Positions 55,402-64,000 of a stretch of 64,000 nt of DNA are shown in pieces (positions within the stretch are counted from its first letter, which is position 1; each line of letters begins with the position of its first letter). Made by a program: the position numbers and the translations under genes. The notes beneath the pieces were generated by a model, which searched no databases, was not told the origin of the DNA, and saw only the letters and a program-made list of their open reading frames with translations. This DNA is from Trichocoleus desertorum NBK24. Its GTDB lineage: Bacteria > Cyanobacteriota > Cyanobacteriia > FACHB-46. The stretch is taken from NCBI RefSeq assembly GCF_030409055.1, contig NZ_CP116619.1:4069628-4133627 (forward strand). The letters run 5' to 3'.

Positions 55402-56589
55402 TCAACGCTTGAGTAATAGGTAGTAAAGTTGACCTGTAGAATTGGTGAGGCCCGCGCGATCGCCTGCCTTGATCCCTGTACCCATAAAAACATCGACTCG
55501 TCCTGGGCCTTTAATAGCACTTCCGGTATCTTGATCCAAGACGAAACGGCTCACAGGACGTTGTTCTAACTTTCCAGCCGCGCTCTGCTTTGGAAGTTGG
55601 GTGTGAATCAAGGCCAAAGCGCCGGGGGGCATGAGAGATTTATCCGTTGCGATCGAGCGATCGGCGGTCACGGGTACGTTTAAACTGCCCGTTGCAGCAG
55701 CTCCATAGGTTTCTCGAAAGAACACAAAACTGCGATTGCGCGGTAAGTAAAGATTCAGATCTGCTGGATGTTGGCGAAAGTAGTCCAGCAAATTAGGCAA
55801 TGTGAGGTCTTCCAACCGCATCTTGCCATCTTTCACCAACTCGCGGCCAATTCCGGTGTAAGGATGCTCAGTCTTGCCAGCAAAACCAACACTCATGGTC
55901 TTGCCATCGGTCATTTGCAGACGAGCAGACCCTTGCACCTGAATCAGAAAAGCTTCTAGGCGATCGCGCAACCAAACCAGCTCCAGCCCCTTCAATGGCC
56001 CTTTGTCAAACTGCAAGCCATCATTGCCTTCTAAGCGATCGCGGGTGGGTTGAGGTTTGGGCCACTGAGCTAAACCAGGTGGCACCCGAAACAGGGGGTA
56101 GCGATATTCAGCCGTACGGACGCGGCTAGCCGCATAGGTCGGCTCAAAGTAACCCGTAAAGGCAACAGTGCCTTGGTTGTCTTTACCAACAGATTGATAA
56201 AACACAAATTCTTGTTGCACCGCTGCCTGTAGCTCTGCCGCAGATCGAGATTTTGTGACTAGCTGGCGAAATCGGATTAAACTGCGACGGACGCGATCGC
56301 GTGTAATTCCTGGTACAGCATACTTTTGATAATCTGTCGTTGCTTTGGCAGTTTGCAAGTACGCCAAGCTGTGATCAATCGCAGTCAATAAAGCTGCCCG
56401 ATCCCCCGGTTGGCCTAGCTGAGGCCAGAGTTTGTCATCAACTCCGAGGGAAGTCGGTAGCGAAACAGATGCACTAACAGATTGCAGCGGTGGAGCTGCA
56501 CTAACAGATGGGGGGGCTGCTATGAGCGTTACTCCGAAACCGAAGGCAACAGCAGCCAGCATTCCCTGAGCTTTAGCAAAGCCAAACAT
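55402..56589 (-). CDS. mltA: Membrane-bound lytic murein transglycosylase A
   Basis: 395 residues with a signal peptide (MLAAVAFGFGVTLIAAPPSV then SAAPP). MltA domain: FTGYFEPTYAASRV, EFVFYQSVG, FLIQVQGSARLQMTDGKTMS and VGFAGKTEHPYTGIG. A C-terminal 3D domain has VLDQDTGSAIKGPGRVDVFM and GTGIKAGDRAG, including the catalytic Asp in RVDVFMG. It cleaves glycan strands to anhydromuramyl products. There is no lipobox cysteine, so it is probably soluble or anchored by the leader. Confidence 0.93.
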   Translation of the reverse strand: MFGFAKAQGMLAAVAFGFGVTLIAAPPSVSAAPPLQSVSASVSLPTSLGVDDKLWPQLGQPGDRAALLTAIDHSLAYLQTAKATTDYQKYAVPGITRDRVRRSLIRFRQLVTKSRSAAELQAAVQQEFVFYQSVGKDNQGTVAFTGYFEPTYAASRVRTAEYRYPLFRVPPGLAQWPKPQPTRDRLEGNDGLQFDKGPLKGLELVWLRDRLEAFLIQVQGSARLQMTDGKTMSVGFAGKTEHPYTGIGRELVKDGKMRLEDLTLPNLLDYFRQHPADLNLYLPRNRSFVFFRETYGAAATGSLNVPVTADRSIATDKSLMPPGALALIHTQLPKQSAAGKLEQRPVSRFVLDQDTGSAIKGPGRVDVFMGTGIKAGDRAGLTNSTGQLYYLLLKR

Positions 56590-56623
56590 ACTCTAAATTG
56601 AGTGGGATAAAGAATCGAACGGG

Positions 56624-56875
56624 CTAGTATCGCTCGACGCTAGAACTGAAGACGGGTTCCACTCGAATTGCCATAATCCGGGACGGGCGGGCCACCATAT
56701 ACTCGCCTTGGATGTTCTTGATGGGGACGCTAATGAAGTCATCCGAGGAAGACTTGGGGACTAGCTCGCCACTGTACCACTTTTGGAATTCCTGGATGGT
56801 GGGGAAACGGACTTCTTCCCGATGACCTCCATCAAAGAGGAGGTGAACAATAAACTCATTCGGGGTTCTAGGCAT
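56624..56875 (-). CDS. Conserved small protein of unknown function
   Basis: 83 residues, soluble, mixed alpha/beta: EFIVHLLFDGGHREEVRFPT, IQEFQKWYSGEL and ISVPIKNIQGEYMVARPSRI. No family assigned; the tight composition, ATG start and position between mltA and the TIR-like gene support a real gene. Confidence 0.65.
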   Translation of the reverse strand: MPRTPNEFIVHLLFDGGHREEVRFPTIQEFQKWYSGELVPKSSSDDFISVPIKNIQGEYMVARPSRIMAIRVEPVFSSSVERY

Positions 56876-56979
56876 ACTGTCGCAACTATCCTGAATACAC
56901 CGACATTATTATGGGCTGTGAACTGACGAAAATCGACAATTTTTGCGAGAGAGTTCTAAAAAAGCTGAATTTGCTGAAT

Positions 56980-57747
56980 TTACGGCAGCAAGCTAAAACG
57001 CTGTAGTTGACTTTCTACCAGAGCAGGCAAGGCTTTACCCAGCTCTTTGGCATCCTTAAAGAGCAGGCGATTCTGGCTAGGTAGGTTAAAGGGAAATTGC
57101 CCCGGAAAATCCGATCGCTCCATTTGGGCCAAGAGAATCTGCTCCGTCCGCTTGCTTTGGAGGGCATAGCCAACTTCAACACAGACTTTGGGGCTAGGGA
57201 TTAACTGAGGAGGTTCAGCACTAATTTGGGTGATGGGAGTACTGTCAGCAATAAAGAGCAAACTCTGACGAATTTTCCGCATCAGAGTGCTGTTGAGCCG
57301 TACAGGGCCTTCAGTAAGGCGATGGGATTCTTCTAAGGTCAGAGGCAAGCGCGATCGCCGATTTAGCTTTTCAACCAAGTTTTGAAGTGCGTCTCGCAAA
57401 ACATCACTGGATTCGTTGTACTCAGTTTGGTAGCAGAGAAAGATGGTTGGCTCTAGATGAGCCATCACTTCTTGCTTAGTGAAATAAATTTCATGACTGA
57501 TTAGGTCAATATTCGAGATGGCGTAGCCCCCACTCCCCTCAATGTAAAACTCAATGCTTTCCCCTTCTAGGTAGCGTTGAAACCACTCAGAGCGCTTTAC
57601 ATCCTCGGAGTCTTCTAAAAAGTCAGCCCGCAACCCAGATTTCAGCAGACTGTTTTTACTGAGGCGCAAATCATGGGGACGTTTCTCCAGTTCTCTAATT
57701 GGCTCATACTGCTGGAGGTACCAGGCTTTCAGGGCAATAATGGCCAT
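56980..57747 (-). CDS. Conserved protein with TIR-like nucleotide-binding C-terminal domain
   Basis: 255 residues. The N-terminal ~95 residues (ALKAWYLQQYEPIRELEKRP, WFQRYLEGESIEFYIEGSGG) are not assigned. From ~98 the pattern resembles TIR/STIR-like folds: TIFLCYQTEYNESSDVLRDA, a central SLLFIADSTPI strand, SPKVCVEVGYAL at 185-196 (Glu191 in the position of the catalytic or structural Glu) and a late LLFKDAKEL strand. Family resemblance is by pattern only. The whole protein seems conserved among cyanobacteria, so it may be housekeeping and not defence. Confidence 0.65.
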   Translation of the reverse strand: MAIIALKAWYLQQYEPIRELEKRPHDLRLSKNSLLKSGLRADFLEDSEDVKRSEWFQRYLEGESIEFYIEGSGGYAISNIDLISHEIYFTKQEVMAHLEPTIFLCYQTEYNESSDVLRDALQNLVEKLNRRSRLPLTLEESHRLTEGPVRLNSTLMRKIRQSLLFIADSTPITQISAEPPQLIPSPKVCVEVGYALQSKRTEQILLAQMERSDFPGQFPFNLPSQNRLLFKDAKELGKALPALVESQLQRFSLLP

Positions 57748-57808
57748 GATACGCGATTACCTATTGGCTGAATTTCTATAAAGATAATGACAATAACAGA
57801 AAGTTTAA

Positions 57809-58069
57809 ATGACAACAACACCCAAGCCTTTGCTGAATCCTTCCTCTGGTTCATCGATCATGCGCAGAGTTGCTTTGATTGAATCAACAATCAACTACAG
57901 AGCTCCCAATGAGCTAATTGATGAGGAAGTATCAGTATCACGCTTGAGAGCTATTGCGATGATGCGAGACAGATTTAGTGAAAACAGCTCTTTTTACCTC
58001 TTGCTCACTTGCTCAATGGACACTTGGCTGTTAAATCTGCCAGGGAAGCTGAGTCGCTTCAACTATTAA
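57809..58069 (+). CDS. Possible small protein, uncertain
   Basis: 86 codons starting at an ATG without a clear Shine-Dalgarno, divergent from the TIR-like gene. The middle (MRRVALIESTINYRAPNELI, then SRLRAIAMMRDRF) is protein-like, the rest less so. No family recognised. It may be a chance frame. Confidence 0.3.
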   Translation: MTTTPKPLLNPSSGSSIMRRVALIESTINYRAPNELIDEEVSVSRLRAIAMMRDRFSENSSFYLLLTCSMDTWLLNLPGKLSRFNY

Positions 58070-58492
58070 TATAGCGCTCTCAATTATAGGATCAAGGTAG
58101 TGCAACCAAAGTTTACTGACCTAAAAGTATGTCATGATCTAAAATGTTAAAAAGCTTTAGTTGATTGCCCTGTGGAGTTTTGAGGCATTGCTCAACTAAT
58201 GGTTAAACTAAGTTTTAGAGTCGTTATTTAACAATCAAAATTGTTATTAAAACGAGTGGCTTGACTGCCAATATAGATAATAATATTAGTGCATCCATCT
58301 AAGGAATTAGTAAATGAACTACATAGGTTGGATGAGGCGTAAATGTTATCAATTTAGAATCGCTTTGAAACCGTTACTAAGCCATGATTCTAATCAACTA
58401 ATAAACCTATGCTGAAAATACTAATTCTAGGTAGCTGAGAAATTTTTAGCGGCTATCTAGCCCTAATACTCACTTGAAAGTCATTGAAAGTA
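58070..58492. other. AT-rich intergenic region
   Basis: About 420 AT-rich bases without HIP1 octamers or a convincing frame. Nothing recognised. Confidence 0.4.
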
Positions 58493-58867
58493 TTAGCAAT
58501 AGCGTGTGACATCCTCTCCACATTGGTCTGCTAGATAGCAAAGAGCCCGGAAGCGTAGACCCACGACTTCTTCGTACAAAGGATTTAGTTTGCACATGGG
58601 AGGAATGTGAAATAAAGTGCGACCAAATAGCTTAACGTCACGCTCAAAGGGGCACTGAGCGGGAATGAGTTGGCAAAGCCAATGAGCTAGATCTGGGTTA
58701 GCAATTTCAACTTGCTCTAGCCATTGCCGCATGGGTTGCCAAGGGTCAAATTTAGCTTTTGCAGGGGGGCGTAGAGAACTAACAGTTCCTTCGGACTCTT
58801 GATTTGGGGAGAGCCAAGTCCAGCTAACTAGGGCCAAATTTTCGGATGTGCATTCAGACGTATTCAT
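58493..58867 (-). CDS. Orphan Mo-dependent nitrogenase C-terminal domain protein
   Basis: 124 residues. The C-terminal ~85 residues match the Mo-nitro_C domain (PF06967): FDPWQPMRQWLEQVEI, DLAHWLCQLIPAQCPFERDV, KLFGRTLFHIPPMCKLNPLY, EEVVGLRFRALCYLADQCGE. The domain was named from a nitrogenase-linked extension, but stand-alone copies are frequent in cyanobacteria and their function is not known. No nif genes are in the window. The N-terminal ~40 residues are variable. Confidence 0.88.
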   Translation of the reverse strand: MNTSECTSENLALVSWTWLSPNQESEGTVSSLRPPAKAKFDPWQPMRQWLEQVEIANPDLAHWLCQLIPAQCPFERDVKLFGRTLFHIPPMCKLNPLYEEVVGLRFRALCYLADQCGEDVTRYC

Positions 58868-59239
58868 AATGCCTTTCCTGTGAATTAGTAGATGGTATGG
58901 AACCCTGCTTGCAGCTACAGCCCCTCAACGGGAAATATCGGATGGAGCGGAGGAATGGTTGAGTGGACTTTGAGAAAAGTTGGGAAGCGCTTAACTGAAG
59001 TTGGGTCTTCATCTATTTCAACACTGTCATTGTGTCTAAAATCCGGACGATCTTGAGTGAGCGATTTCACGGAAGTTTTGTGAATCCTCTCTCTGTAGTT
59101 CAGTGACATCCGTAGTGATGAGCTATGATGGTCGTCACTCCTCTGCCGCCGTATAGTGTTGCTCACCAGGGTTTGAAGCTTTTGCGCTCGTTCTTGCCCA
59201 TGAGTGTTGCTGTGTGAGTGCTATACGCGCAAAACCCAT

Positions 59240-59280
59240 AAAAAAAGAGATAAGGGCAGAAATACTCCGCACTTATCTCT
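59240..59280 (-). terminator. Rho-independent terminator of rnj
   Basis: On the minus strand a perfect 9-bp stem, AGAGATAAG (59272-59280) with CTTATCTCT (59246-59254), loop 17, then a run of T (complement of 59240-59246). It lies ~77 bases past the rnj stop. Confidence 0.85.
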
Positions 59281-59356
59281 AATTAGGTTTGCAATTCTAG
59301 TGTTACGTAGGCTTAGTCAAGCTGGCAATAAAGAACAACTGGACAATAGATGATGT

Positions 59357-61114
59357 CTAAGAAGCTACTTTGGCAGTAGAGCGCCGACGAGTGGTACTGA
59401 CTTTAGCGGGTGGCTTCTCAGGATTTTGCATCAAGAAGACCAAGAGGGGCTTGCTTTGCAGTTCACGTCGCAGCAGACGTTGTACTGCCGACTCAATCTG
59501 TGCCTGTAATCCAGTCCAATCAACTTCAATTTGATCGTCTTCGGGCGACTGCACAAACTCACGCCAGCGATCGCTCAAGACGCTCTCAACTGCCCGGTTG
59601 ATTAGCTTTTGCAGCAGCGATCGCTCTAGGGTGGTGACCACGCCACGCAGATGTACCTCTGGCTGAGTTAACAACTTGCCATCCCAACCGACAGTAGCAG
59701 CCACGGTGATTACACCATCTTCAGCGAGGTGCTGACGCTCTTGGAGGACGTTCGCGTTGACGACCCCAGCCCGATCCACTAGCTCAATGCCAGAGGGTAC
59801 CTTGCCTGCAACTTGAATGCTCTCCAGAGATACTTCAACTACGTCGCCGTTGTTGATGAGAACCATGTTTTCGGCAGGGATGCCCATGCTTTGAGCCGTT
59901 TGGGAGTGCTTGACTAGCATGCGGTGCTCACCGTGGACGGGCAAGAAAAACTTAGGCCGAGTCAGGGCAATCATTAATTTCTGGTCTTCTTGGCAACCGT
60001 GACCAGAGACGTGAATCCCTTGCTCACGGCCATAGATCACTTTGGCACCCTGGATCATCAACTTATCAATCGTGTTAACTACGGCGATCGTGTTACCAGG
60101 GATGGGGTTAGCAGAGAATACGATCGTGTCGCCAGGGCGTACCTTGATTTGGTTATGCTCGCCGTTAGCAATCCGGGTCATGGCAGACATGGGTTCGCCT
60201 TGGGATCCGGTTGTCAAGATCAGCACTTGCTCTGGAGGCAAATGTCGAATTTCTTGCAGTGGCTTAAACAAGCTGTCTTCGCATTTGATGTAGCCCAAAT
60301 TCCTTGCATGAGCAATCACGTTCAGCATGGAACGGCCAATTACAGAAACAAAGCGGTTGTGTTTCTTGGCTAGCTCCAAAATCATGTTGATGCGATGCAC
60401 AGACGAAGCAAAGGTGGTAACGAGTAATCGTCCTTCTGCTTGGCTGATGACGCGATCTAAATTTGGGAAGACAGAGCGCTCAGAGGGAGTGAATCCGGGC
60501 ACCTCGGAGTTGGTAGAGTCGCTGATCAGACAAAGAACACCTTTCTCGCCATGCTCAGCCAGCTTCTGGATATCAAAATGCTCACCGTCTACAGGCGTGT
60601 GGTCAAACTTAAAGTCACCTGTGTGAATCACTACGCCGACAGGTGTATGCAGGGCAATAGTGTAACTGTCTGCAATTGAGTGAGTATTGCGAATAAATTC
60701 TACGAAGAACGACGTACCGATCCGCACCATATCTCTAGGGCGAACGGTACGCAATTCAGTTCTATCGGCAACTCCTGCTTCCTCTAGCTTGCCTTCTAAG
60801 AGAGCCATAGCTAGGCGGGGGCCATAAATGACGGGAATGTCAAACTGCTTAAGGTGAAACGCAATACCGCCAATATGGTCTTCGTGACCGTGAGTCACGA
60901 TCATGCCTTTGATTTTGTGGCGATTTTCTCGCAGGTAAGTAGTGTCAGGCAGAACGATGTTGACACCGTGCATCCCATCGGTAGGGAATGCCAGTCCAGC
61001 ATCTAGCAGCAGAATCTCATCATTGATTTCAAAAACACAGGTGTTTTTACCAATTTCGTGGAGGCCACCTAAAGGAATAACTTTGAGAGCAGGAGTAGAT
61101 TGATTTTGAGTCAT
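59357..61114 (-). CDS. rnj: Ribonuclease J
   Basis: 585 residues. Metallo-beta-lactamase/beta-CASP RNase with VIPLGGLHEIGKNTCVFEIN, the zinc-site IVTHGHEDHIGG (HxHxDH), HTGDFKFDHTPV, LISDSTNSEVPG, ILTTGSQGEPMSAM and VHGEHRML. It has 5'-3' exo- and endonuclease activity in RNA decay and processing. The C-terminus (~545-585) is basic and cyanobacterium-specific. Downstream of dapA with a 319-base gap, so it probably has its own promoter. Confidence 0.95.
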   Translation of the reverse strand: MTQNQSTPALKVIPLGGLHEIGKNTCVFEINDEILLLDAGLAFPTDGMHGVNIVLPDTTYLRENRHKIKGMIVTHGHEDHIGGIAFHLKQFDIPVIYGPRLAMALLEGKLEEAGVADRTELRTVRPRDMVRIGTSFFVEFIRNTHSIADSYTIALHTPVGVVIHTGDFKFDHTPVDGEHFDIQKLAEHGEKGVLCLISDSTNSEVPGFTPSERSVFPNLDRVISQAEGRLLVTTFASSVHRINMILELAKKHNRFVSVIGRSMLNVIAHARNLGYIKCEDSLFKPLQEIRHLPPEQVLILTTGSQGEPMSAMTRIANGEHNQIKVRPGDTIVFSANPIPGNTIAVVNTIDKLMIQGAKVIYGREQGIHVSGHGCQEDQKLMIALTRPKFFLPVHGEHRMLVKHSQTAQSMGIPAENMVLINNGDVVEVSLESIQVAGKVPSGIELVDRAGVVNANVLQERQHLAEDGVITVAATVGWDGKLLTQPEVHLRGVVTTLERSLLQKLINRAVESVLSDRWREFVQSPEDDQIEVDWTGLQAQIESAVQRLLRRELQSKPLLVFLMQNPEKPPAKVSTTRRRSTAKVAS

Positions 61115-61433
61115 GTGTATCCTTAGTTACAATTTTTTACGAGTATGCAGGGAAGGCAAATAAAGTTAATGGATAAGCCAGGAAAGCGGTGCACAAGTAA
61201 GAGATGGCTCATGGCACGTCAGTCTTGCGGCGGGTCAAAAACCTTTCTAGAAGTTAGATGTTTATCAGACGGAGACTTGGCTCAAGGAGAATCAAGAAAT
61301 GTCAGGATATTAGGCGCTTGCTAGAACTACAACGGTCTATCCAAAAAGAAAATTGTCTAGAAAGGGACATAGCTGAAATATTTAGTTGTCTGGAAAGCTT
61401 GAGCGATCGCCTGAGCAACCTGGCATCGCGATG
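61115..61433. other. Leader region of rnj
   Basis: 319 bases between dapA and rnj on the same strand. It contains two near-identical 12-mers, TTGTCTAGAAAG and TTGTCTGGAAAG (around 61352 and 61387). No gene seen. Confidence 0.35.
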
Positions 61434-62318
61434 CTAGAACAAGGCTAACTCAGTGAAGACGGCTTCCAGAGCAGCAACAACATCGGCAGGTGGGTCACAG
61501 AGGGGAAGCCGAGAAGGGCCGACATCCCAACCTCGAAGTTTCATCGCCGCCTTGACCGGAATTGGGTTTGTCGTCAAAAACAAAGCCTTGAATAAAGGGA
61601 AGAGGCGCAGGTGAATTTGGGTAGCTGCTTGGACTTGTCCTTGTTCGAACGCTTGGATCATTTGTTGCAGCTCTGGGCCAACGATATGGCTGGCAACACT
61701 GACCACACCTTTGGCTCCTACTGCTAGCAAAGGTAATGTTAAGGAATCGTCCCCTGCATAGATTGTAAATTCGGGAGGGGTCGATCGTCGAATTTGACTG
61801 GCTTGATCTACGTTACCACTAGCTTCCTTAATCGCCACAATATTAGGAATTTCGGCTAACCGAGAGACGGTTTCGGGTTGTAGGTTTTGGCCCGTCCGAC
61901 CTGGCACGTTATAGAGCATCAAAGGTAGATCAGGACTCGCTTGTGCGATCGCCTTAAAATGCTGATATAGCCCTTCCTGGGGAGGCTTATTATAGTAAGG
62001 CACAACCTGTAAAGACCCATCTAAGCCTAGCTTCTCGGCCTTTTGAGTGGCAGCGATCGCTTCTTGGGAAGAATTGGACCCAGTGCCTGCCATTACCTTG
62101 GCTTTGCCTGCGACGGCTTTTTGCACCACCTGAAACAGCTCATACTCCTCATCCCAACTGAGCGTAGGAGATTCGCCTGTAGTGCCACAGACAACCAGCG
62201 TGTCTGTTCCATTATCAGCTAGATAAGCGGCTAGTTGCTCAGCGACAGAATAATTGACAGTGCCATCTGCTTTAAACGGCGTGAGCATCGCAGTGAGAAC
62301 GCGTCCAAAATCTACCAC
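61434..62318 (-). CDS. dapA: 4-hydroxy-tetrahydrodipicolinate synthase
   Basis: 294 residues from a GTG. Class I aldolase of lysine/diaminopimelate synthesis, condensing pyruvate and aspartate semialdehyde. Seen: [33 protein letters not shown] (catalytic Tyr), [13 protein letters not shown] (Schiff-base Lys) and [20 protein letters not shown]. Its substrate is made by asd, 68 bases upstream, so the two form an operon. Confidence 0.96.
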   Translation of the reverse strand: MVDFGRVLTAMLTPFKADGTVNYSVAEQLAAYLADNGTDTLVVCGTTGESPTLSWDEEYELFQVVQKAVAGKAKVMAGTGSNSSQEAIAATQKAEKLGLDGSLQVVPYYNKPPQEGLYQHFKAIAQASPDLPLMLYNVPGRTGQNLQPETVSRLAEIPNIVAIKEASGNVDQASQIRRSTPPEFTIYAGDDSLTLPLLAVGAKGVVSVASHIVGPELQQMIQAFEQGQVQAATQIHLRLFPLFKALFLTTNPIPVKAAMKLRGWDVGPSRLPLCDPPADVVAALEAVFTELALF

Positions 62319-62386
62319 GCTCTTTCAACTTCTCCTCATGATGAATAGGCCACGGATTTTTAGCTGTGAGTTAGCAGTCACTTTCG

Positions 62387-63430
62387 TCAAGTTGTCAGCG
62401 CCACAGTTGCCGATTTCAGCAGGTTTTTCGCAACCAGTAATTCGGCAATCTGTACTGCGTTGAGAGCTGCGCCCTTGCGAATCTGGTCACCACTCAACCA
62501 AAGTTCTAAACCACAAGGATGAGATAAGTCTTGACGAATACGGCCTACTAAAACTTCGTCACGGCCACTCGCCTCAATCGGCATCGGGAAGTAGTTAGCT
62601 TGCCAATCTTCAACCAGCTCAACCCCAGGCGCTTGGCTCAACAATTCTCTGGCTTCGGCCACATCAAAAGGCGCATCAAACTCTAGGTTAATTGCTTCTG
62701 AATGAGCTCGGAGTACGGGAACCCGTACGCAAGTTGCCGTAATTCTAAGCTCGGGGGCTCCAAAGATTTTGCGAGTTTCATTCACCATCTTCAACTCTTC
62801 TTCGCAGTACCCTTGGTCGGTCAGCTTAGAGTTATGCGGGAACAAGTTAAAAGCGAGCGGATAGGGAAAAACCTCAGTAGTGGGAGTTTCACCGTTAAGG
62901 ATAGCTTGAGCTTGAGCCTTGACTTCCTCCATGGCTCTTGCACCCGCACCACTGGCAGATTGGTATGTAGCTGCCACAATCCGCTTGATGGGTTGAATTT
63001 GGTGTAAGGGCCAAACTGCAACCGACATCAAAATTGTAGTGCAATTGGGGTTAGCAATAATGCCTTGGTGTTTAGCGGCAGCGTCTGGGTTGACCTCTGG
63101 AACGACCAAAGGTACTTGAGGATCCATGCGAAAAGCACTGGAGTTATCAATGACTACTGCCCCTGCTGCCACTGCCTTGGGTGCCCAAGCTTTGGAAATC
63201 GAACCTCCAGCTGAGGCCAAAACTAAATCGACATTGGCAAATGAGTTTTCGCCGACGGCTTCAATAGGTAACTCTTCCCCTTGAAAGGTAAGAGTGCGCC
63301 CAGCGGAGCGTGGAGAAGCCAGTAGCTTCAGCTCAGAAACTGGAAACTGGCGACTTTGCAATAGCTCAATGAGTTCTGTGCCAACTGCGCCCGTTGCTCC
63401 CAAAATGGCAACTCGATAAGACTGACCCAA
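62387..63430 (-). CDS. asd: Aspartate-semialdehyde dehydrogenase
   Basis: 347 residues from a TTG that is supported by GGGAGG eight bases upstream. NADP-binding YRVAILGATGAVGTELIELL, catalytic Cys in GIIANPNCTTILM, SASGAGARAMEE and the late catalytic HSEAINLEF (His). It reduces aspartyl phosphate to aspartate semialdehyde for lysine, threonine, methionine and peptidoglycan DAP synthesis. First gene of the asd-dapA pair. Confidence 0.96.
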   Translation of the reverse strand: MGQSYRVAILGATGAVGTELIELLQSRQFPVSELKLLASPRSAGRTLTFQGEELPIEAVGENSFANVDLVLASAGGSISKAWAPKAVAAGAVVIDNSSAFRMDPQVPLVVPEVNPDAAAKHQGIIANPNCTTILMSVAVWPLHQIQPIKRIVAATYQSASGAGARAMEEVKAQAQAILNGETPTTEVFPYPLAFNLFPHNSKLTDQGYCEEELKMVNETRKIFGAPELRITATCVRVPVLRAHSEAINLEFDAPFDVAEARELLSQAPGVELVEDWQANYFPMPIEASGRDEVLVGRIRQDLSHPCGLELWLSGDQIRKGAALNAVQIAELLVAKNLLKSATVALTT

Positions 63431-63958
63431 ATTGATTGCCTCCCTGGTATCGATAATTTTGCGATCGAATTAAAATATCTGCAAGAAATATAAGGTTAGA
63501 GCTGGATAAGCATTATCTAGAACTGTGACTTTACAGGTGACTTTTTAGCTGTTTTCTCTAGATGACAAGGCATTTATAGGATTTTCTCTGGTTACTTTTG
63601 ATTCCTATAGAATTTCATCGAATTAAGATTGAACCCTAATCTGGGTGTTTTTTTGGCTTGCAAGTCTCAAAAACTGAGATTTCAACATCTTAACGGATTT
63701 TGTTCGTACTGAAAAACAGCTCGCATTGTCTCAGTAGTTGGGAGTCTTAGCGCTCCTTAATTAGGAATTAGGATCTTCGCACAAGACTGGGTTTCGTCCG
63801 CTTAGCTTTGTGGTTTGGGGTGCGTCGCGGCTGATTAAGCTAGCTGTAGCAGCCCTGAGACTAGCCTGGGACTAGACGAAGGGGCAAGAGCACTAAAGTC
63901 ATTGGGCACTAAAGTCATTGGGTACGTTTGAGTGCTACTCTGCCAAAGAACAGCCTAG
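63431..63958. other. Intergenic region upstream of asd
   Basis: About 530 bases without a supportable gene. It contains the asd promoter region and a short tandem repeat at 63890-63921. Confidence 0.4.
63890..63921. repeat. Perfect tandem duplication of a 16-mer
   Basis: GCACTAAAGTCATTGG occurs twice back to back (63890-63905 and 63906-63921). Confidence 0.9.
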
Positions 63959-64000
63959 ATGAACTTAGATCAAATTTTAATTCATCGCGTTCATGGCTGG
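63959..64000 (+). CDS. Possible gene start running off the window
   Basis: An ATG at 63959 opens 14 codons (MNLDQILIHRVHGW) to the window edge. Too short to assign; no clear Shine-Dalgarno. Confidence 0.25.
   Translation, partial: MNLDQILIHRVHGW

Noticed and set aside
58915-59166. 83-codon minus-strand frame upstream of the Mo-nitro_C gene
   Set aside because: Composition is polar and unpatterned, without a ribosome-binding site or known family. It may be leader sequence.
1-64000. CRISPR arrays, intact insertion sequences, prophage genes or rRNA operons
   Set aside because: No regular direct-repeat and spacer pattern, no transposase or phage gene, and no rRNA sequence was recognised. The frequent GCGATCGC sites are HIP1, not an array.

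Overview
The window is a cyanobacterial chromosome segment. The evidence is a complete phycocyanin operon (cpcB-A-C-D-D'-E-F followed by three cpcG genes), the cyanobacterial genes cpcT, thf1/psb29, ndhS, a CCB2/CCB4-type b6f assembly factor and a kinase-GUN4 fusion, and dense GCGATCGC octamers (the HIP1 palindrome of cyanobacteria). Tandem cpcG genes next to cpcE/F recall filamentous (Nostoc- or Leptolyngbya-like) strains, but the genus cannot be fixed from this sequence.

Layout. 1-5.2 kb: the 3' end of moaE, then an AT-rich, HIP1-free island with two overlapping genes, then a duplicated moaE tail and a truncated Uma2 gene. The island encodes a 935-residue fusion (winged-helix, N6-adenine methylase-like, type I specificity-like and histidine-kinase-like domains) and a receiver-domain protein. 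This is the best candidate for an undescribed system. 5.2-17.5 kb: trm1, clpS, a secreted FAD oxidoreductase, a Nudix hydrolase, a Kef-like antiporter with Usp domains, and the run mrp-rodA-ndhS-HAS-barrel protein. 17.9-22.2 kb: hemF, a STAS protein, cpcT, thf1 and a patatin. 22.3-30.0 kb: the cpc operon, read leftwards, with hairpins in several intercistronic gaps. 30.0-36.4 kb: rluD, cobA and sirB (siroheme), a His-type dps, the kinase-GUN4 gene and tRNA-His.

36.6-47.9 kb: a stand-alone cheR, thioredoxin, an acyltransferase plus alpha/beta-hydrolase pair resembling a split phytyl ester synthase, metG, a LabA-like NYN protein, lptC, dacB, a CCB factor and a DUF456 protein. 48.0-55.2 kb: rfbB and a heptose kinase (envelope sugars), a TonB-like protein, cobI, a divergent cytochrome b6-like protein and a CPA1-RCK antiporter. 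55.4-63.4 kb: mltA, a TIR-like conserved protein, an orphan Mo-nitrogenase C-terminal domain protein, and asd, dapA and rnj. The last 570 bases hold no gene I can support except a possible start running off the end.

Functionally, cpcB/A encode the phycocyanin subunits, CpcE/F and CpcT attach bilins, CpcC/CpcD/CpcG set rod length and join rods to the core, and hemF feeds tetrapyrrole supply. cobA, sirB and cobI use the same precursor pool for siroheme and cobalamin. The rest is mostly envelope, ion homeostasis and housekeeping.
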